From Desulfoscipio geothermicus (GTDB taxonomy: Bacteria; Bacillota; Desulfotomaculia; Desulfotomaculales; Desulfallaceae): a DNA stretch of 64,000 nucleotides. How positions within the stretch are numbered: position 1 is the first letter of the stretch; the number at the start of each line of letters is the position of its first letter. Below, piece by piece: positions 1 to 7,717 of the stretch. Under the pieces are notes generated by a model that worked only from the letters and a program-made list of their open reading frames with translations, searched no databases and was not told where the DNA came from. Position numbers and translations under genes: made by a program. Location: positions 1 through 64,000 of the forward strand of contig JAENZP010000003.1 of assembly GCA_016841205.1 (NCBI GenBank), written 5' to 3'.

Positions 1-21
1 TTGCCGGAATTAATTTTAAAT

Positions 22-50
22 AACCCCCTGGTTTTGTGCCGGGGGGTTGT
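22..50. terminator. Hairpin terminator at the window edge
   Basis: Seven-base arms AACCCCC (22-28) and GGGGGTT (42-48) close a short loop. The flanking words (ttgccgga, attaatttt) are shared with intergenic copies near 1.48, 6.08 and 9.18 kb, so this is the right half of a repeated intergenic element. Which gene it served lies outside the window. Confidence 0.5.
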
Positions 51-142
51 TGCTTAAACCGCTGCATGTGGATATTACACTTATCAACTAATAATAGCAT
101 GTTGATGTGATGATTAGAGCTAACCTTACTTGGGCAAAACCG

Positions 143-567
143 CTACCTTTTGAAAATCCTGCCCATGGTCGTGGTCATGAGGGTGGATAAAGCAATGATA
201 TCAACTCCAATTTTTTTCGCTTTTTTTACAAAATTGACAGGGGGGGGACGTCTCGGCCTAAATCAACAACCTCAAAACCCATGATTTCAATCATGATTTT
301 CACCAGGTTTTTACCGATATCGTGCGTATCGCCCTCAACCACAGCAATGACCGCCTTATACTTATGTTCACCGGCTGTTTTAGATAAATGAGGACTTATC
401 ATATCCATACCTGCGTACAAAGCATCTGAGCACATCAATAACTCCGGAATATAATACTCTTCTTCATACAATTTACCCGCTCTGCCCATGCCGTGGGCCA
501 TTCCTGAAGCAATGGCCTCATAGGGCTCATAATTGGTATTTGCTTCAAAACTAACGAAGGTATAAAA
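143..567 (-). pseudogene. Decayed methyltransferase corrinoid (B12-binding) protein
   Basis: Reading leftwards from about 567, the frame contains the cap-domain pattern YEPYEAIASG and EYYIPELLMCSDA, then the B12-binding motif EGDTHDIGKNLV and GFEVVDLGRDVP. In MtbC/MtaC/MttC-type corrinoid proteins the His of DxHxxG is the lower cobalt ligand; it is present here. The frame stops at 226 inside a run of C residues. One base over, the protein continues as FVKKAKKIGVDIIALST and MTTTMGRIF to a stop at 143-145. The N-terminal half of the cap domain is missing, because an in-frame stop at 568-570 precedes the homology. Truncation plus frameshift make this a relic. It indicates methylamine- or methoxy-type methyltransferase chemistry in the lineage, but no partner methyltransferase is seen in the window. 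Confidence 0.8.
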
Positions 568-834
568 TTAATCCTTATTTTGGATTACATGCTTGTATTT
601 TCGTTTATGAGTTCCAATGCTAGTGGAGAGAAGCTCCGTTGGCCTTGAATTGCCCTATTAATCCGACCTATAGCATATCCAGTCAACCAAAAAACGTATT
701 GACAACGATGTTAGTATAGTTGTTTTTTTGTCCAGGAGGCTGATATAAGTGTACTTCTTAAAATTTATCGACATTTAATTGCCTAAATAGTGTATCATGG
801 TATGAAGGAAGATTGTTAGTAATAAAAATTTAGC

Positions 835-1314
835 ATGATGAGGTTAAAAATGATTTTTTCAGTACTTAGTATTGGAGCTATATTAATTGTAGTTTTTATC
901 GTTCTTATATTTGCGGGGGTTAAGGTTGAAGCGGACAAAGGAGGGAAAGACGTGATTAAAAATGTTTACATATACTTGGTGCTATTTGCTACATTAATGA
1001 TGACCATTGGCGGAAGTGTAGGTGCTTTTATGGCGATTGCTGATATAGTCTCACCTGTTCCATACTACCAAACTTTTGAGGAGTTCAAACACCTTGATAG
1101 TGAAAAACCCCGTACCGGTACGGAGACAATAGATAAGAGTGCAAATCCGTCGGAAGAAGAGCTAACACAGCAATATGAAGCAATGGTATTAAGGGAAAAG
1201 GTAATTCAAGTTAACAGAGCCAAGAATAACCTTATTAAAAGCTTTGGCTGGATCATAATCCCCTTACCGGTTTTTATATATTTTCAGCGTCATTTAGTTA
1301 ATAAAGAAGTTTAA
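835..1314 (+). CDS. Predicted membrane protein, function unknown
   Basis: The 159-residue protein has a hydrophobic segment at the N terminus (roughly residues 5-27) and a second around 43-70. A charged cytosolic-type stretch rich in Glu and Lys follows, then a C-terminal hydrophobic segment (about 137-150). I do not recognise a catalytic motif; the N-terminal part loosely resembles small DUF5671-like membrane proteins, which is only an impression. The ATG at 835 lacks a good ribosome site; an ATG at 847 is preceded by GAGG and is an alternative start. A shortened copy of the gene lies at 5653-5931, with about 85% of the shared C-terminal residues identical by eye. Because the second copy is internally deleted, this one is the reference form. 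Confidence 0.55.
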   Translation: MMRLKMIFSVLSIGAILIVVFIVLIFAGVKVEADKGGKDVIKNVYIYLVLFATLMMTIGGSVGAFMAIADIVSPVPYYQTFEEFKHLDSEKPRTGTETIDKSANPSEEELTQQYEAMVLREKVIQVNRAKNNLIKSFGWIIIPLPVFIYFQRHLVNKEV

Positions 1315-1401
1315 AATACGATTGCTCTGGCTTTTTTCCAGAACAATCGTGTTTTAAATATTGACACCGGTTGCTACACCCAATGTGATGATATAATACT
1401 T

Positions 1402-1515
1402 GGGCTTCTGCTCCGCTGCGTGCCCCGATTGTGTCCCGAAGGGGTGAAAGGGTAGGAGAGTAGGTTGTTGCCGGAACTAATTTTAAACAACCCCCTGGTT
1501 ATGCCGAAGGTTTGT
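1402..1515. repeat. Intergenic repeat element, copy A
   Basis: A word set beginning cttgggcttctgctccgctg, then gggtgaaagggtaggagagt, then ttgccggaactaatttta and a C-rich/G-rich hairpin. The same order recurs at 6012-6120 and, more diverged, at 9108-9226; the right half alone occurs at 1-50. Each copy ends in a terminator-like hairpin, so it may be a mobile or duplicated 3'-end module. Confidence 0.7.
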
Positions 1516-1519
1516 TATC

Positions 1520-1707
1520 TTTTAAAACCCACAACAGTGAGGAGACTCTGTCAAGGTATCTATTACCCTCTATATCATAAAGATACTTCCTCCCCCTTTT
1601 TCAATGATCAGCGGCTTTTCCTTTTGCCATTGGCGCATCTGGGTAAACGGATGCCAGACATATTGCTTATCCCACTGTTCCAATTGTTCCGGCTGATAAT
1701 TATTCAT
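1520..1707 (-). pseudogene. bioA: bioA 5' remnant
   Basis: The first roughly 60 codons of bioA are recognisable on the minus strand: start ATG at 1705-1707, then MNNYQPEQLEQWDKQYVW and HPFTQMRQWQKEKPL. They are nearly identical to the intact bioA starting at 7516. A one-base deletion near 1590 shifts the frame, and the homology ends at about 1520, where it joins sequence that in copy 2 lies downstream of the bioA stop. The rest of the gene was lost in a deletion of about 1.2 kb. The ribosome site (GAGGAACAT) is still intact, so a short dead peptide could be made. No function is expected. Confidence 0.85.
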
Positions 1708-1750
1708 TATGTTCCTCCTCTTAATCATTTATTTAAATTATGTTTAAAGA

Positions 1751-2704
1751 CTAATTTTTCCAGCGCAAAAGATATTTTTCCACACGTCCCATCAAAGATG
1801 TACACACAATAACAACCAGACTGATATAGATAATTCCAACAATAACTTTAGTATAATCAGCAAAATCAGCAAAATATTTAATATACCAACCTAAACCGGC
1901 AACAGCGCCAATCATTTCTGCCGAATTTAATAGGATAAAAGAAAGCAATAACCCGATATTTATACCACTCATAACAGATGGCATAATTCCTGGCAAAATA
2001 ACCTTAAATAGCATTGTTGCTTCGCTAACATTCAAAGCCCTTGCTGAATCAATAATTCTTCTTTCTATATTTAATGTGCCACTTAAGGTATTTACAAAAA
2101 TAGGCCAAAAAGCACCGATAAAAATAATAAAAATTGAACTCATTTTAAATGTAGGGAAAATAGCGATAGCATATGGAATATAAACAATTGGTGGGATCGG
2201 CGCCAAGACCCTTGAAATTGGGCTTGCTACCTGATAAAGACGTCTACGCCAACCAACAATAAGTCCTAAAGGAATTGCAGTAACAACAGCCAATAGATAG
2301 CCTGTTATAAGCAATTGGGAAGAACTGACAAGATTAGTAACAAAAGCGGGAAATTCTTGAATTAATTCATACACAATATAACCGGGGGCAGGAAATAAGA
2401 ACTTTTTTATCAGGTCAAGCCTTGTAGTAAAAAGGTCAAATAAAAGTAAAAAACCAAAAACAATCATTATGATATCTGCCGCTGATTGCAACTTAAACCT
2501 ATCCGTTCTAACACAGAAGCACCAAATCATAAAGATAAATTGCAAAAAGATCAACAACCCCATATAATAAACTTCATATTGCTCCATATTTTCTCTAGCA
2601 ACGGGTAGAAATGTTACAATAAAGGCAGCCAAAAAAAGTATGGCCCCTTTGTTTATAAAAATTTGCACATAATTTATTTGCCCTTGATGTTCTTGTTTAC
2701 TCAC
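1751..2704 (-). CDS. ABC transporter permease, SsuC/TauC/NrtB type
   Basis: A 317-residue inner-membrane permease of the BPD_transp_1 superfamily used by nitrate, sulfonate, taurine and thiamine-precursor importers. About seven hydrophobic segments are visible. The cytoplasmic coupling loop has the EAA-like pattern (RALNVSEATMLFKVILPG) around residues 215-235. It is about 50-60 residues longer than typical SsuC because of an extra N-terminal region with two or three membrane segments. The start is GTG at 2704, seven bases after GGAGG. The ATPase gene stops 17 bases upstream, so the two are co-transcribed. The substrate cannot be read from the sequence. Confidence 0.85.
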   Translation of the reverse strand: MSKQEHQGQINYVQIFINKGAILFLAAFIVTFLPVARENMEQYEVYYMGLLIFLQFIFMIWCFCVRTDRFKLQSAADIIMIVFGFLLLFDLFTTRLDLIKKFLFPAPGYIVYELIQEFPAFVTNLVSSSQLLITGYLLAVVTAIPLGLIVGWRRRLYQVASPISRVLAPIPPIVYIPYAIAIFPTFKMSSIFIIFIGAFWPIFVNTLSGTLNIERRIIDSARALNVSEATMLFKVILPGIMPSVMSGINIGLLLSFILLNSAEMIGAVAGLGWYIKYFADFADYTKVIVGIIYISLVVIVCTSLMGRVEKYLLRWKN

Positions 2705-2721
2705 AAAGCGACCTCCTTAGC

Positions 2722-3558
2722 TTATAATGCGACCTCATTATTCTCTATTTCTGCATAAAGCATGTTTACCAAATTATCCCGTAAATCATTAAATTCCTCG
2801 GAATTAACTAATTTCTCATGTTCTCTGGGTCTAGCAAATGGAATTGGTACATCAGCAATAATTGAATGTTCTGTATTGGACATGATGATTACCCTATCGG
2901 AAAGTAAAATTGCCTCTGTAATATCATGAGTAACAAAGAATACTGTTTTGCCTACCTTACCATTTTCTTTTTTTTGCCATAACTCCAAAAGCAAATCCTG
3001 CAAATCCATTCTATTCTTTGCATCCAAAGCACTGAAGGGTTCATCCATCAATAAAATTTGGGAATCCATAGCAAAGGCTCTGGCAATAGCCACTCTTTGT
3101 TGCATACCTCCGGATAATTGTAAAGGATATTTATTCTTAGAATTGGCAAGACCAACTAAATCTAAATATTTTTCAGCCTTCTCATGCATTTTTACCTTTG
3201 TCGTCTTGTTTTTAAGCTGAGACAAAGCAAAAACAATATTATCTTTTGCCGTCATCCAGGGAAATAAAGAATAATCCTGAAATACCACTCCGCGTTCTAT
3301 GCCAGGAGCATTAATTTCTTTACCATCTATCAGAATATGTCCCGACGTAATCTTTCGTAAACCTGCTATAAGATTAAGCAAGGTGCTTTTACCACAACCG
3401 CTTCCCCCAACAACACTTACGAAACCACCTTCTTCAATAGACAAATTCAAATTCTTTAGTACGAATTCATCTGTTTCTTCATCTTCATATTTAAAAGTTA
3501 AATTTTCTATTTGTATTTTTGATAGAATCTTATTCATTGCCGAGTTGCTATCCAGCAT
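2722..3558 (-). CDS. ABC transporter ATP-binding protein, SsuB/TauB type
   Basis: The nucleotide-binding subunit that powers the adjacent permease (278 residues). Walker A is GGSGCGKST (about 51-59), the Q-loop is VVFQDYSLFPW, the signature is LSGGMQQRVAIARA (about 149-162), Walker B is ILLMDEPFSALD and the switch His lies in FFVTHDITEA. All catalytic positions are intact. ATG at 3558 follows GGGAGGTATTA. It lies between the binding-protein gene upstream (264-base gap holding a hairpin) and the permease downstream. Family membership is clear; the transported compound is not. Confidence 0.9.
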   Translation of the reverse strand: MLDSNSAMNKILSKIQIENLTFKYEDEETDEFVLKNLNLSIEEGGFVSVVGGSGCGKSTLLNLIAGLRKITSGHILIDGKEINAPGIERGVVFQDYSLFPWMTAKDNIVFALSQLKNKTTKVKMHEKAEKYLDLVGLANSKNKYPLQLSGGMQQRVAIARAFAMDSQILLMDEPFSALDAKNRMDLQDLLLELWQKKENGKVGKTVFFVTHDITEAILLSDRVIIMSNTEHSIIADVPIPFARPREHEKLVNSEEFNDLRDNLVNMLYAEIENNEVAL

Positions 3559-3759
3559 TAATACCTCCCGAATAAAAGATAAAATTACGTTAGCTAATTT
3601 ATATATTTACACCATCAACATTGTTTGTCTAACATATTTTTATATGCTTTTTAATAAATTATTTAATTATTATTATATTTTTCTAGGTTGTAGTATTTTA
3701 AAATATTATCAGTATATTTCAAGACATTCTTAATATATATTTAATAAATACATGTTTAA

Positions 3760-3801
3760 GCAAGGGTACCTATATTTACTTTAATGTCCTGATACCCTTG
3801 C
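3760..3801 (-). terminator. Intra-operon hairpin after the binding-protein gene
   Basis: Arms GCAAGGGTA (3760-3768) and TACCCTTGC (3793-3801) pair perfectly around a 24-base loop, about 20 bases past the stop of the binding-protein gene. A hairpin here, between the binding-protein and ATPase genes, is a common way to give the binding protein in excess; no strong U-run follows, so it may stabilise the 3' end rather than terminate. Confidence 0.5.
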
Positions 3802-3821
3802 CTTAGTTCTTGCTAACTACC

Positions 3822-4895
3822 TTAGTTTTGTATTGCAAATTCTTCAGCTAGTTTTTTATAATTTTTATTGTTAGGATCTTCCTTAAGCAATATATCTAAA
3901 GCTGCTTTATAAATGTCCGTGTTAATATGATCGTTAATATTAATATCTGATTTAACAAAACCAGTTTGGTTCATAATATTCCAGAATTTATTTATAGACT
4001 TTCTCATTGGATCAGGGCTGCAAACCATCGTTGCATTATCCGCATAAGTTTCTTTTTCTAAATATTTTTTATCGACTTTTACGTATTTAGCAGTAGCATT
4101 AATGGTCTCCTCATGGTTGGTTTGATAGAAATCATATGATTTAATAAGTGCTGCCATGAAATCCTCCCAAAGCTCTGGGTTCTCTTCAAATTTTGTTTTT
4201 AAAAGTGTTTGACGACAACATACATTATTTTCAAATAAATCGGTGATATACATTGCAATTTTTACACCTTGATCTTCTGCCATTGCTACATATGGCGTCC
4301 AAATCAATGCAGCATCTACACTACCTTTTTTTAGTGCCTCCATCGTAGCAGCAGGTGATTCCATTTCGATCATTTGTGCTTCGCCTTTTTTCCAATCGAT
4401 ACCTGCATCCAGTAAAGCGCCTCTAAAGATTACATCTGCTGTAGAAAGCCTAACACTGGCAATTTTTTTGCCATTATAATTTTTAACGTCCTTCAGCTCC
4501 TCATATCTTTCCGGCATACATACAAGCGCACATGCCCCAGAATTTTGTCCCCCAATCATCAAAATATCTTCACCTTTAGCCGTAAAAACAAGTGGTGCGG
4601 ATACACCGAAAGTACCAACATCAATCTTCCCTGCAACAATTGAATTTAGCCCTTCCGCAGAGTTTGTAAACTGAATTAACTCTGCATCAATACCTTCCTG
4701 CTCAAAAAATCCTTCTTCTTTAGCTACAAAATATAGTAAATCTTCCGGAGATGGCAGATAACCAACTTTCATTTTAGTTAGTGTTTTTCCTTGCTCCGTA
4801 TTACTGCCACTAACCTTCTGGCTACTGTCACATCCAGTAAGCATAATGCTCCCAATGAGTGAAACAAGCAATAATAGAATCAATTTTCTTTTCAT
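3822..4895 (-). CDS. ABC transporter substrate-binding lipoprotein, NMT1/SsuA type
   Basis: A 357-residue extracytoplasmic binding protein. The N terminus is a lipoprotein signal: MKRKLILLLLVSL, then a lipobox ending in TGC, which would be acylated on Cys. The mature part has the NMT1/THI5-like pattern: KVGYLPSPEDLLYFVAKEEG near the start, then FFEQEGIDAELIQF and GSVDAALIWTPY. Start chosen at 4895 (ATG after GGGAGAG with usual spacing) rather than an ATG 21 bases upstream. It is first in the operon with the ATPase and permease. The ligand could be a sulfonate, nitrate-like anion or pyrimidine; no riboswitch was recognised upstream to decide. Confidence 0.85.
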   Translation of the reverse strand: MKRKLILLLLVSLIGSIMLTGCDSSQKVSGSNTEQGKTLTKMKVGYLPSPEDLLYFVAKEEGFFEQEGIDAELIQFTNSAEGLNSIVAGKIDVGTFGVSAPLVFTAKGEDILMIGGQNSGACALVCMPERYEELKDVKNYNGKKIASVRLSTADVIFRGALLDAGIDWKKGEAQMIEMESPAATMEALKKGSVDAALIWTPYVAMAEDQGVKIAMYITDLFENNVCCRQTLLKTKFEENPELWEDFMAALIKSYDFYQTNHEETINATAKYVKVDKKYLEKETYADNATMVCSPDPMRKSINKFWNIMNQTGFVKSDININDHINTDIYKAALDILLKEDPNNKNYKKLAEEFAIQN

Positions 4896-5221
4896 TAAAA
4901 TCTCTCTCCCTTTCAATATTATTGTTGATTCTAGAACCCAAATGTTTTATAGACTCAATGATGTTTACCAGACCAATGTTTGCCCAGAGAAAGGTGGCTC
5001 CTATCTTGATAAATAGGATTAATTTCCATGTAAATTATACTGCTATGCAGCACTGTTCATATAAATGCCTCGCTCGGGATTGATCCGACATCCAGTCCAA
5101 CCGTAAGCAATAATTAGGCCACCTCCTGCTATTCTTTTTATAAAGGTTGAGATTCTGGTTTGAACTGTTTCAGATTGAGTTGGAGTAATTGTAATCGGTT
5201 TCCATCTGGATGTAGTAAATA

Positions 5222-5504
5222 CATGATCTTCAACTCTTTAAGCCACCACGCGATCGCCGCCGCCTGTTCGTCCCCTGGGGCAGGTGCATTCATATGGAGG
5301 GCTTATATCCCTTTTAACAGCTCAAACATTTTTCTTGCCGTCGCAGGTAGTGTCGACCACGATGAAATCTGAAAACCGGAAGTACGGGCAGATATTGGTG
5401 ATAGCGATGCAAGCTTGATTTAAACGCGGACACAGGTTGCAGAGCAGAATTTTTCCCGCGGTATAAGGGCATATCTGACACATCCTATTTGCGACAAATT
5501 GCAT
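5222..5504 (-). pseudogene. 2-hydroxyacyl-CoA dehydratase subunit fragment
   Basis: The minus strand encodes CPYTAGKILLCNLCPRLNQA, NICPYFRFSDFIVVDTTCDG and then KK. This is the TTCDGKKKM region that carries a cluster-ligating Cys in the D-component (HgdB/FldC/BcrB-like family). A one-base lesion in the A run shifts the frame; the continuation FELLKG, then LHMNAP and AIAWWLKELKIM, is in the next frame with an extra stop. The N-terminal third and the whole C-terminal half are absent. It therefore cannot encode an active dehydratase. It sits just outside duplication copy 2, next to the ABC operon. Confidence 0.75.
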
Positions 5505-5652
5505 GTTTATATTATAAACTCATAACTTTATTAGATGTTAATTATAAAATAATTTTATTTATAGTAAAATGAACATAGTAATTAATTATTCAGATGTCCC
5601 GTACATGAAAATATAAAAGTTTATCGACATTTAATTGCCAAAATAGTGTATT

Positions 5653-5931
5653 ATGGTACGAAAAGAGATTGTTATTAATAAAAATTTGACTTTTGAGGAG
5701 TTCAAACGCCTTGATCGCGAAAGACCCCTTACCGGTACGGATACAATAGATAAGGGTGCAAATCCGTCGGAAGAAGAGCTAAAACAGCAATATGAAGCAA
5801 TGGTATTAAGGGAAAAGGAAATTCAAGTTAACGGAGCCAAGAATAGCCTTATTAGAAGCTTTGGCTGGATCATAATCCCCTTACCGGTTTTTATATATTT
5901 TCAACGTCATTTAGTTAATAAAGAAGTTTAA
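5653..5931 (+). pseudogene. Internally deleted copy of the 835-1314 membrane protein
   Basis: The open frame of 92 codons fuses about 12 codons of former upstream sequence (starting at an ATG that in copy 1 is non-coding) to the C-terminal 80 residues of the membrane protein. The deletion removed both N-terminal membrane segments, leaving the Glu/Lys-rich part and the last hydrophobic segment. The shared residues stay highly conserved and in frame, so a short protein could still be made. I treat it as a deletion remnant rather than a selected gene, because the new start has no ribosome site. Confidence 0.7.
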
Positions 5932-6011
5932 AACACGATTACTCTGGCTTTTTTCCAGAACAATCGTGTTTTAAATATTGACACCGGTTGCTGCACCCAA
6001 TGTGATAATAT

Positions 6012-6120
6012 AATACTTGGGCTTCTGCTCCGCTGCGTGCCCCGAAGGGGTGAAAGGGTAGGAGAGTAAGTCGTTGCCGGAACTAATTTTAAACAACCCT
6101 CTGGTTATGCCGAGGGTTTG
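6012..6120. repeat. Intergenic repeat element, copy B
   Basis: Near-identical to 1402-1515: cttgggcttctgctccgctg, gggtgaaagggtaggagagt and gttgccggaactaatttta in the same order, ending in the hairpin at 6095-6119. Confidence 0.7.
6095..6119 (-). terminator. Terminator downstream of bioA
   Basis: Arms AACCCTC (6095-6101) and GAGGGTT (6112-6118) around a ten-base loop, 18 bases past the bioA stop on the minus strand. A likely end of the bioFA transcript. Confidence 0.55.
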
Positions 6121-6136
6121 TTATCTTTTAATTGTT

Positions 6137-7516
6137 TTAGCAAAGGGCTTCATCCTCAGTTACTTTTTTAATGGCTGCGTAGGTAATATCTAAAACCTGC
6201 TGTAGTTCTGCAATGCTCATTGAAAGAATGGGCATAAGTACCATTACATTGTCCAGCGGCCTCAATATTAAACCATTTTTTCTGGCTTCCAAAACTATAC
6301 GATGCGGGATGTTATACTTAACTGGAAAAAGCTCTTTGGTTTCCTTATTTTCCACAATTTCAATGCCGGCCATCAAGCCCTTGTGACGCACATCACCCAC
6401 GTAATGAAGTTCTCTAAATTTTTTCAGACCATTAGCAAATAATGAAACTTTGTCCTGCAGGGCCGTAATTAAATTATCCTTTTCAAAAAGCTCTATATTA
6501 GCCAGGGCGGCAGCACTAGCTAACGGATTACCGGTATAAGTATGACCATGATAAAACGTTTTACATTCGTCCAATTCTCCTAAGAAAGCATTGTATATTT
6601 CATCAGTAGTCATAGTGGCCGCAAGGGGCAAGTAGCCTCCTGTAATCCCTTTGGCCAAGCACATTATATCCGGTCTTACATTTTCGTGGGTACAGGCAAA
6701 CATTTTTCCGGTACGTCCAAACCCCACAGCTACCTCGTCAGCAATAAGTAAAACGTTGTAACGGTTACAAAGTTCCTTTACTTTGGCTAAATAACCTTCC
6801 GGGGCTACCAGCATACCAGCTGCTCCCTGGACCAAGGGTTCAATTACAACCCCGGCAATTTCATGGTGTTGGTGCGCTAAGAGGGACTCCATTTCATTAA
6901 TACAATCCATTAAGCAAGTTTCCTTCTTTAGATGCAAAGGACAGCGGTAACAGTAGGGTGATGGTGCATGTACAGTTTCAAATAATAGCGCAGCAAATAT
7001 TTTATGAAATAGATCGATGCCGCCAACACTTACCGAACCAATAGTATCCCCATGGTAGGCGTTTACCAGGGAGACAAATTTACGCTTATTCTTATATTCT
7101 TCTTTCCCTTTTTGCTGCCAGTACTGATAGGCGATCTTAAGCCCTATCTCCACCGATGTGGAACCACTTTCGGAATAAAATACTTTGTTGAGACCCTCCG
7201 GGGTTATTTCCACTAATTTATGGGCTAGTAGTGTTGCCGGTACGTTAGCTAGCCCTAGCAGGGTACTGTGTGCCAGTTTATTCATTTGTTCTGTAATAGC
7301 TCGGTTTATTTCTTCTTTACGATGCCCGTGCACTGTAACCCACAGTGAGGAGACTCCGTCAAGGTATCTATTACCCTCTAGATCATAAAGATAGCTTCCT
7401 TCCCCTTTTTCAACGATCAGCGGCTTTTCCTTTTGCCATTGGCGCATTTGGGTAAACGGATGCCAGACATATTGCTTATCCCACTGTTCCAGTTGTTCCG
7501 GCTTATAATTATTCAT
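6137..7516 (-). CDS. bioA: Adenosylmethionine-8-amino-7-oxononanoate aminotransferase
   Basis: BioA converts 8-amino-7-oxononanoate (KAPA) to 7,8-diaminononanoate with S-adenosylmethionine as amino donor, the third of four late biotin steps. The 459-residue protein is full length for the family. Visible features are WHPFTQM near residue 18, the class III aminotransferase motif LLIADEVAVGFGRTGKMFAC (about 255-275) and the PLP lysine in CLAKGITGGYLPLAA (about 287). ATG at 7516 follows AGGAGGAACAGT. The gene lies downstream of bioF, with a 200-base gap that holds a dead bioD. The 5' end was duplicated (1520-1707). Probably transcribed from the BirA-controlled bioF promoter. Confidence 0.93.
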   Translation of the reverse strand: MNNYKPEQLEQWDKQYVWHPFTQMRQWQKEKPLIVEKGEGSYLYDLEGNRYLDGVSSLWVTVHGHRKEEINRAITEQMNKLAHSTLLGLANVPATLLAHKLVEITPEGLNKVFYSESGSTSVEIGLKIAYQYWQQKGKEEYKNKRKFVSLVNAYHGDTIGSVSVGGIDLFHKIFAALLFETVHAPSPYCYRCPLHLKKETCLMDCINEMESLLAHQHHEIAGVVIEPLVQGAAGMLVAPEGYLAKVKELCNRYNVLLIADEVAVGFGRTGKMFACTHENVRPDIMCLAKGITGGYLPLAATMTTDEIYNAFLGELDECKTFYHGHTYTGNPLASAAALANIELFEKDNLITALQDKVSLFANGLKKFRELHYVGDVRHKGLMAGIEIVENKETKELFPVKYNIPHRIVLEARKNGLILRPLDNVMVLMPILSMSIAELQQVLDITYAAIKKVTEDEALC

Positions 7517-7616
7517 ACTGTTCCTCCTTTTCTCCTAAATTAATCTATTAACCAGCTTGTCGGCAGGGAAATCTTTTTCCAATCTATATCAAGATCGGCC
7601 ATTAAATGCCGACCTG

Positions 7617-7700
7617 TTATTGGCACCATAATGCCGCCAGGCCGGCAATAACAGCAGTTTTACCTGCACCTGTGTCGATATCAGTGATAAAAAAGCGTGC
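7617..7700 (-). pseudogene. bioD: bioD fragment (dethiobiotin synthetase N terminus)
   Basis: Between bioF and bioA the minus strand reads ARFFITDIDTGAGKTAVIAG and then LAALWCQ before a stop. This matches the N-terminal P-loop of BioD, whose usual form is FFVTGTDTGVGKT. No start codon precedes it in frame and about 200 codons that should follow are gone. The position between bioF and bioA is where bioD often sits, so this is an in-place deletion. It leaves the operon without dethiobiotin synthetase; a second bioD elsewhere, or loss of biotin synthesis, are the alternatives. Confidence 0.8.
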
Positions 7701-7717
7701 TTTGTATTCCCCCCTTG

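Larger units (their letters stand above)
763..1720. repeat. Segmental duplication, copy 1 (bioA deleted)
   Basis: Positions 763-832 match 5618-5689, 1073-1519 match 5690-6130, and 1526-1720 match 7336-7525. This copy keeps the full membrane-protein gene but has lost about 1.2 kb corresponding to most of bioA. The second copy keeps bioA but has lost about 240 bp of the membrane-protein gene. The two copies therefore carry complementary deletions of one ancestral segment. Confidence 0.85.
5618..7525. repeat. Segmental duplication, copy 2 (bioA retained)
   Basis: Counterpart of 763-1720. Relative to copy 1 it lacks the segment equivalent to 833-1072 and retains about 1.2 kb of bioA (6131-7335). 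In the repeat element one word of about 12 bases, present at 1428-1440, is missing here. Confidence 0.85.

Noticed and set aside
4896-5110. TPP or SAM riboswitch upstream of the ABC transporter
   Set aside because: No conserved aptamer core of either class could be found on the minus strand.
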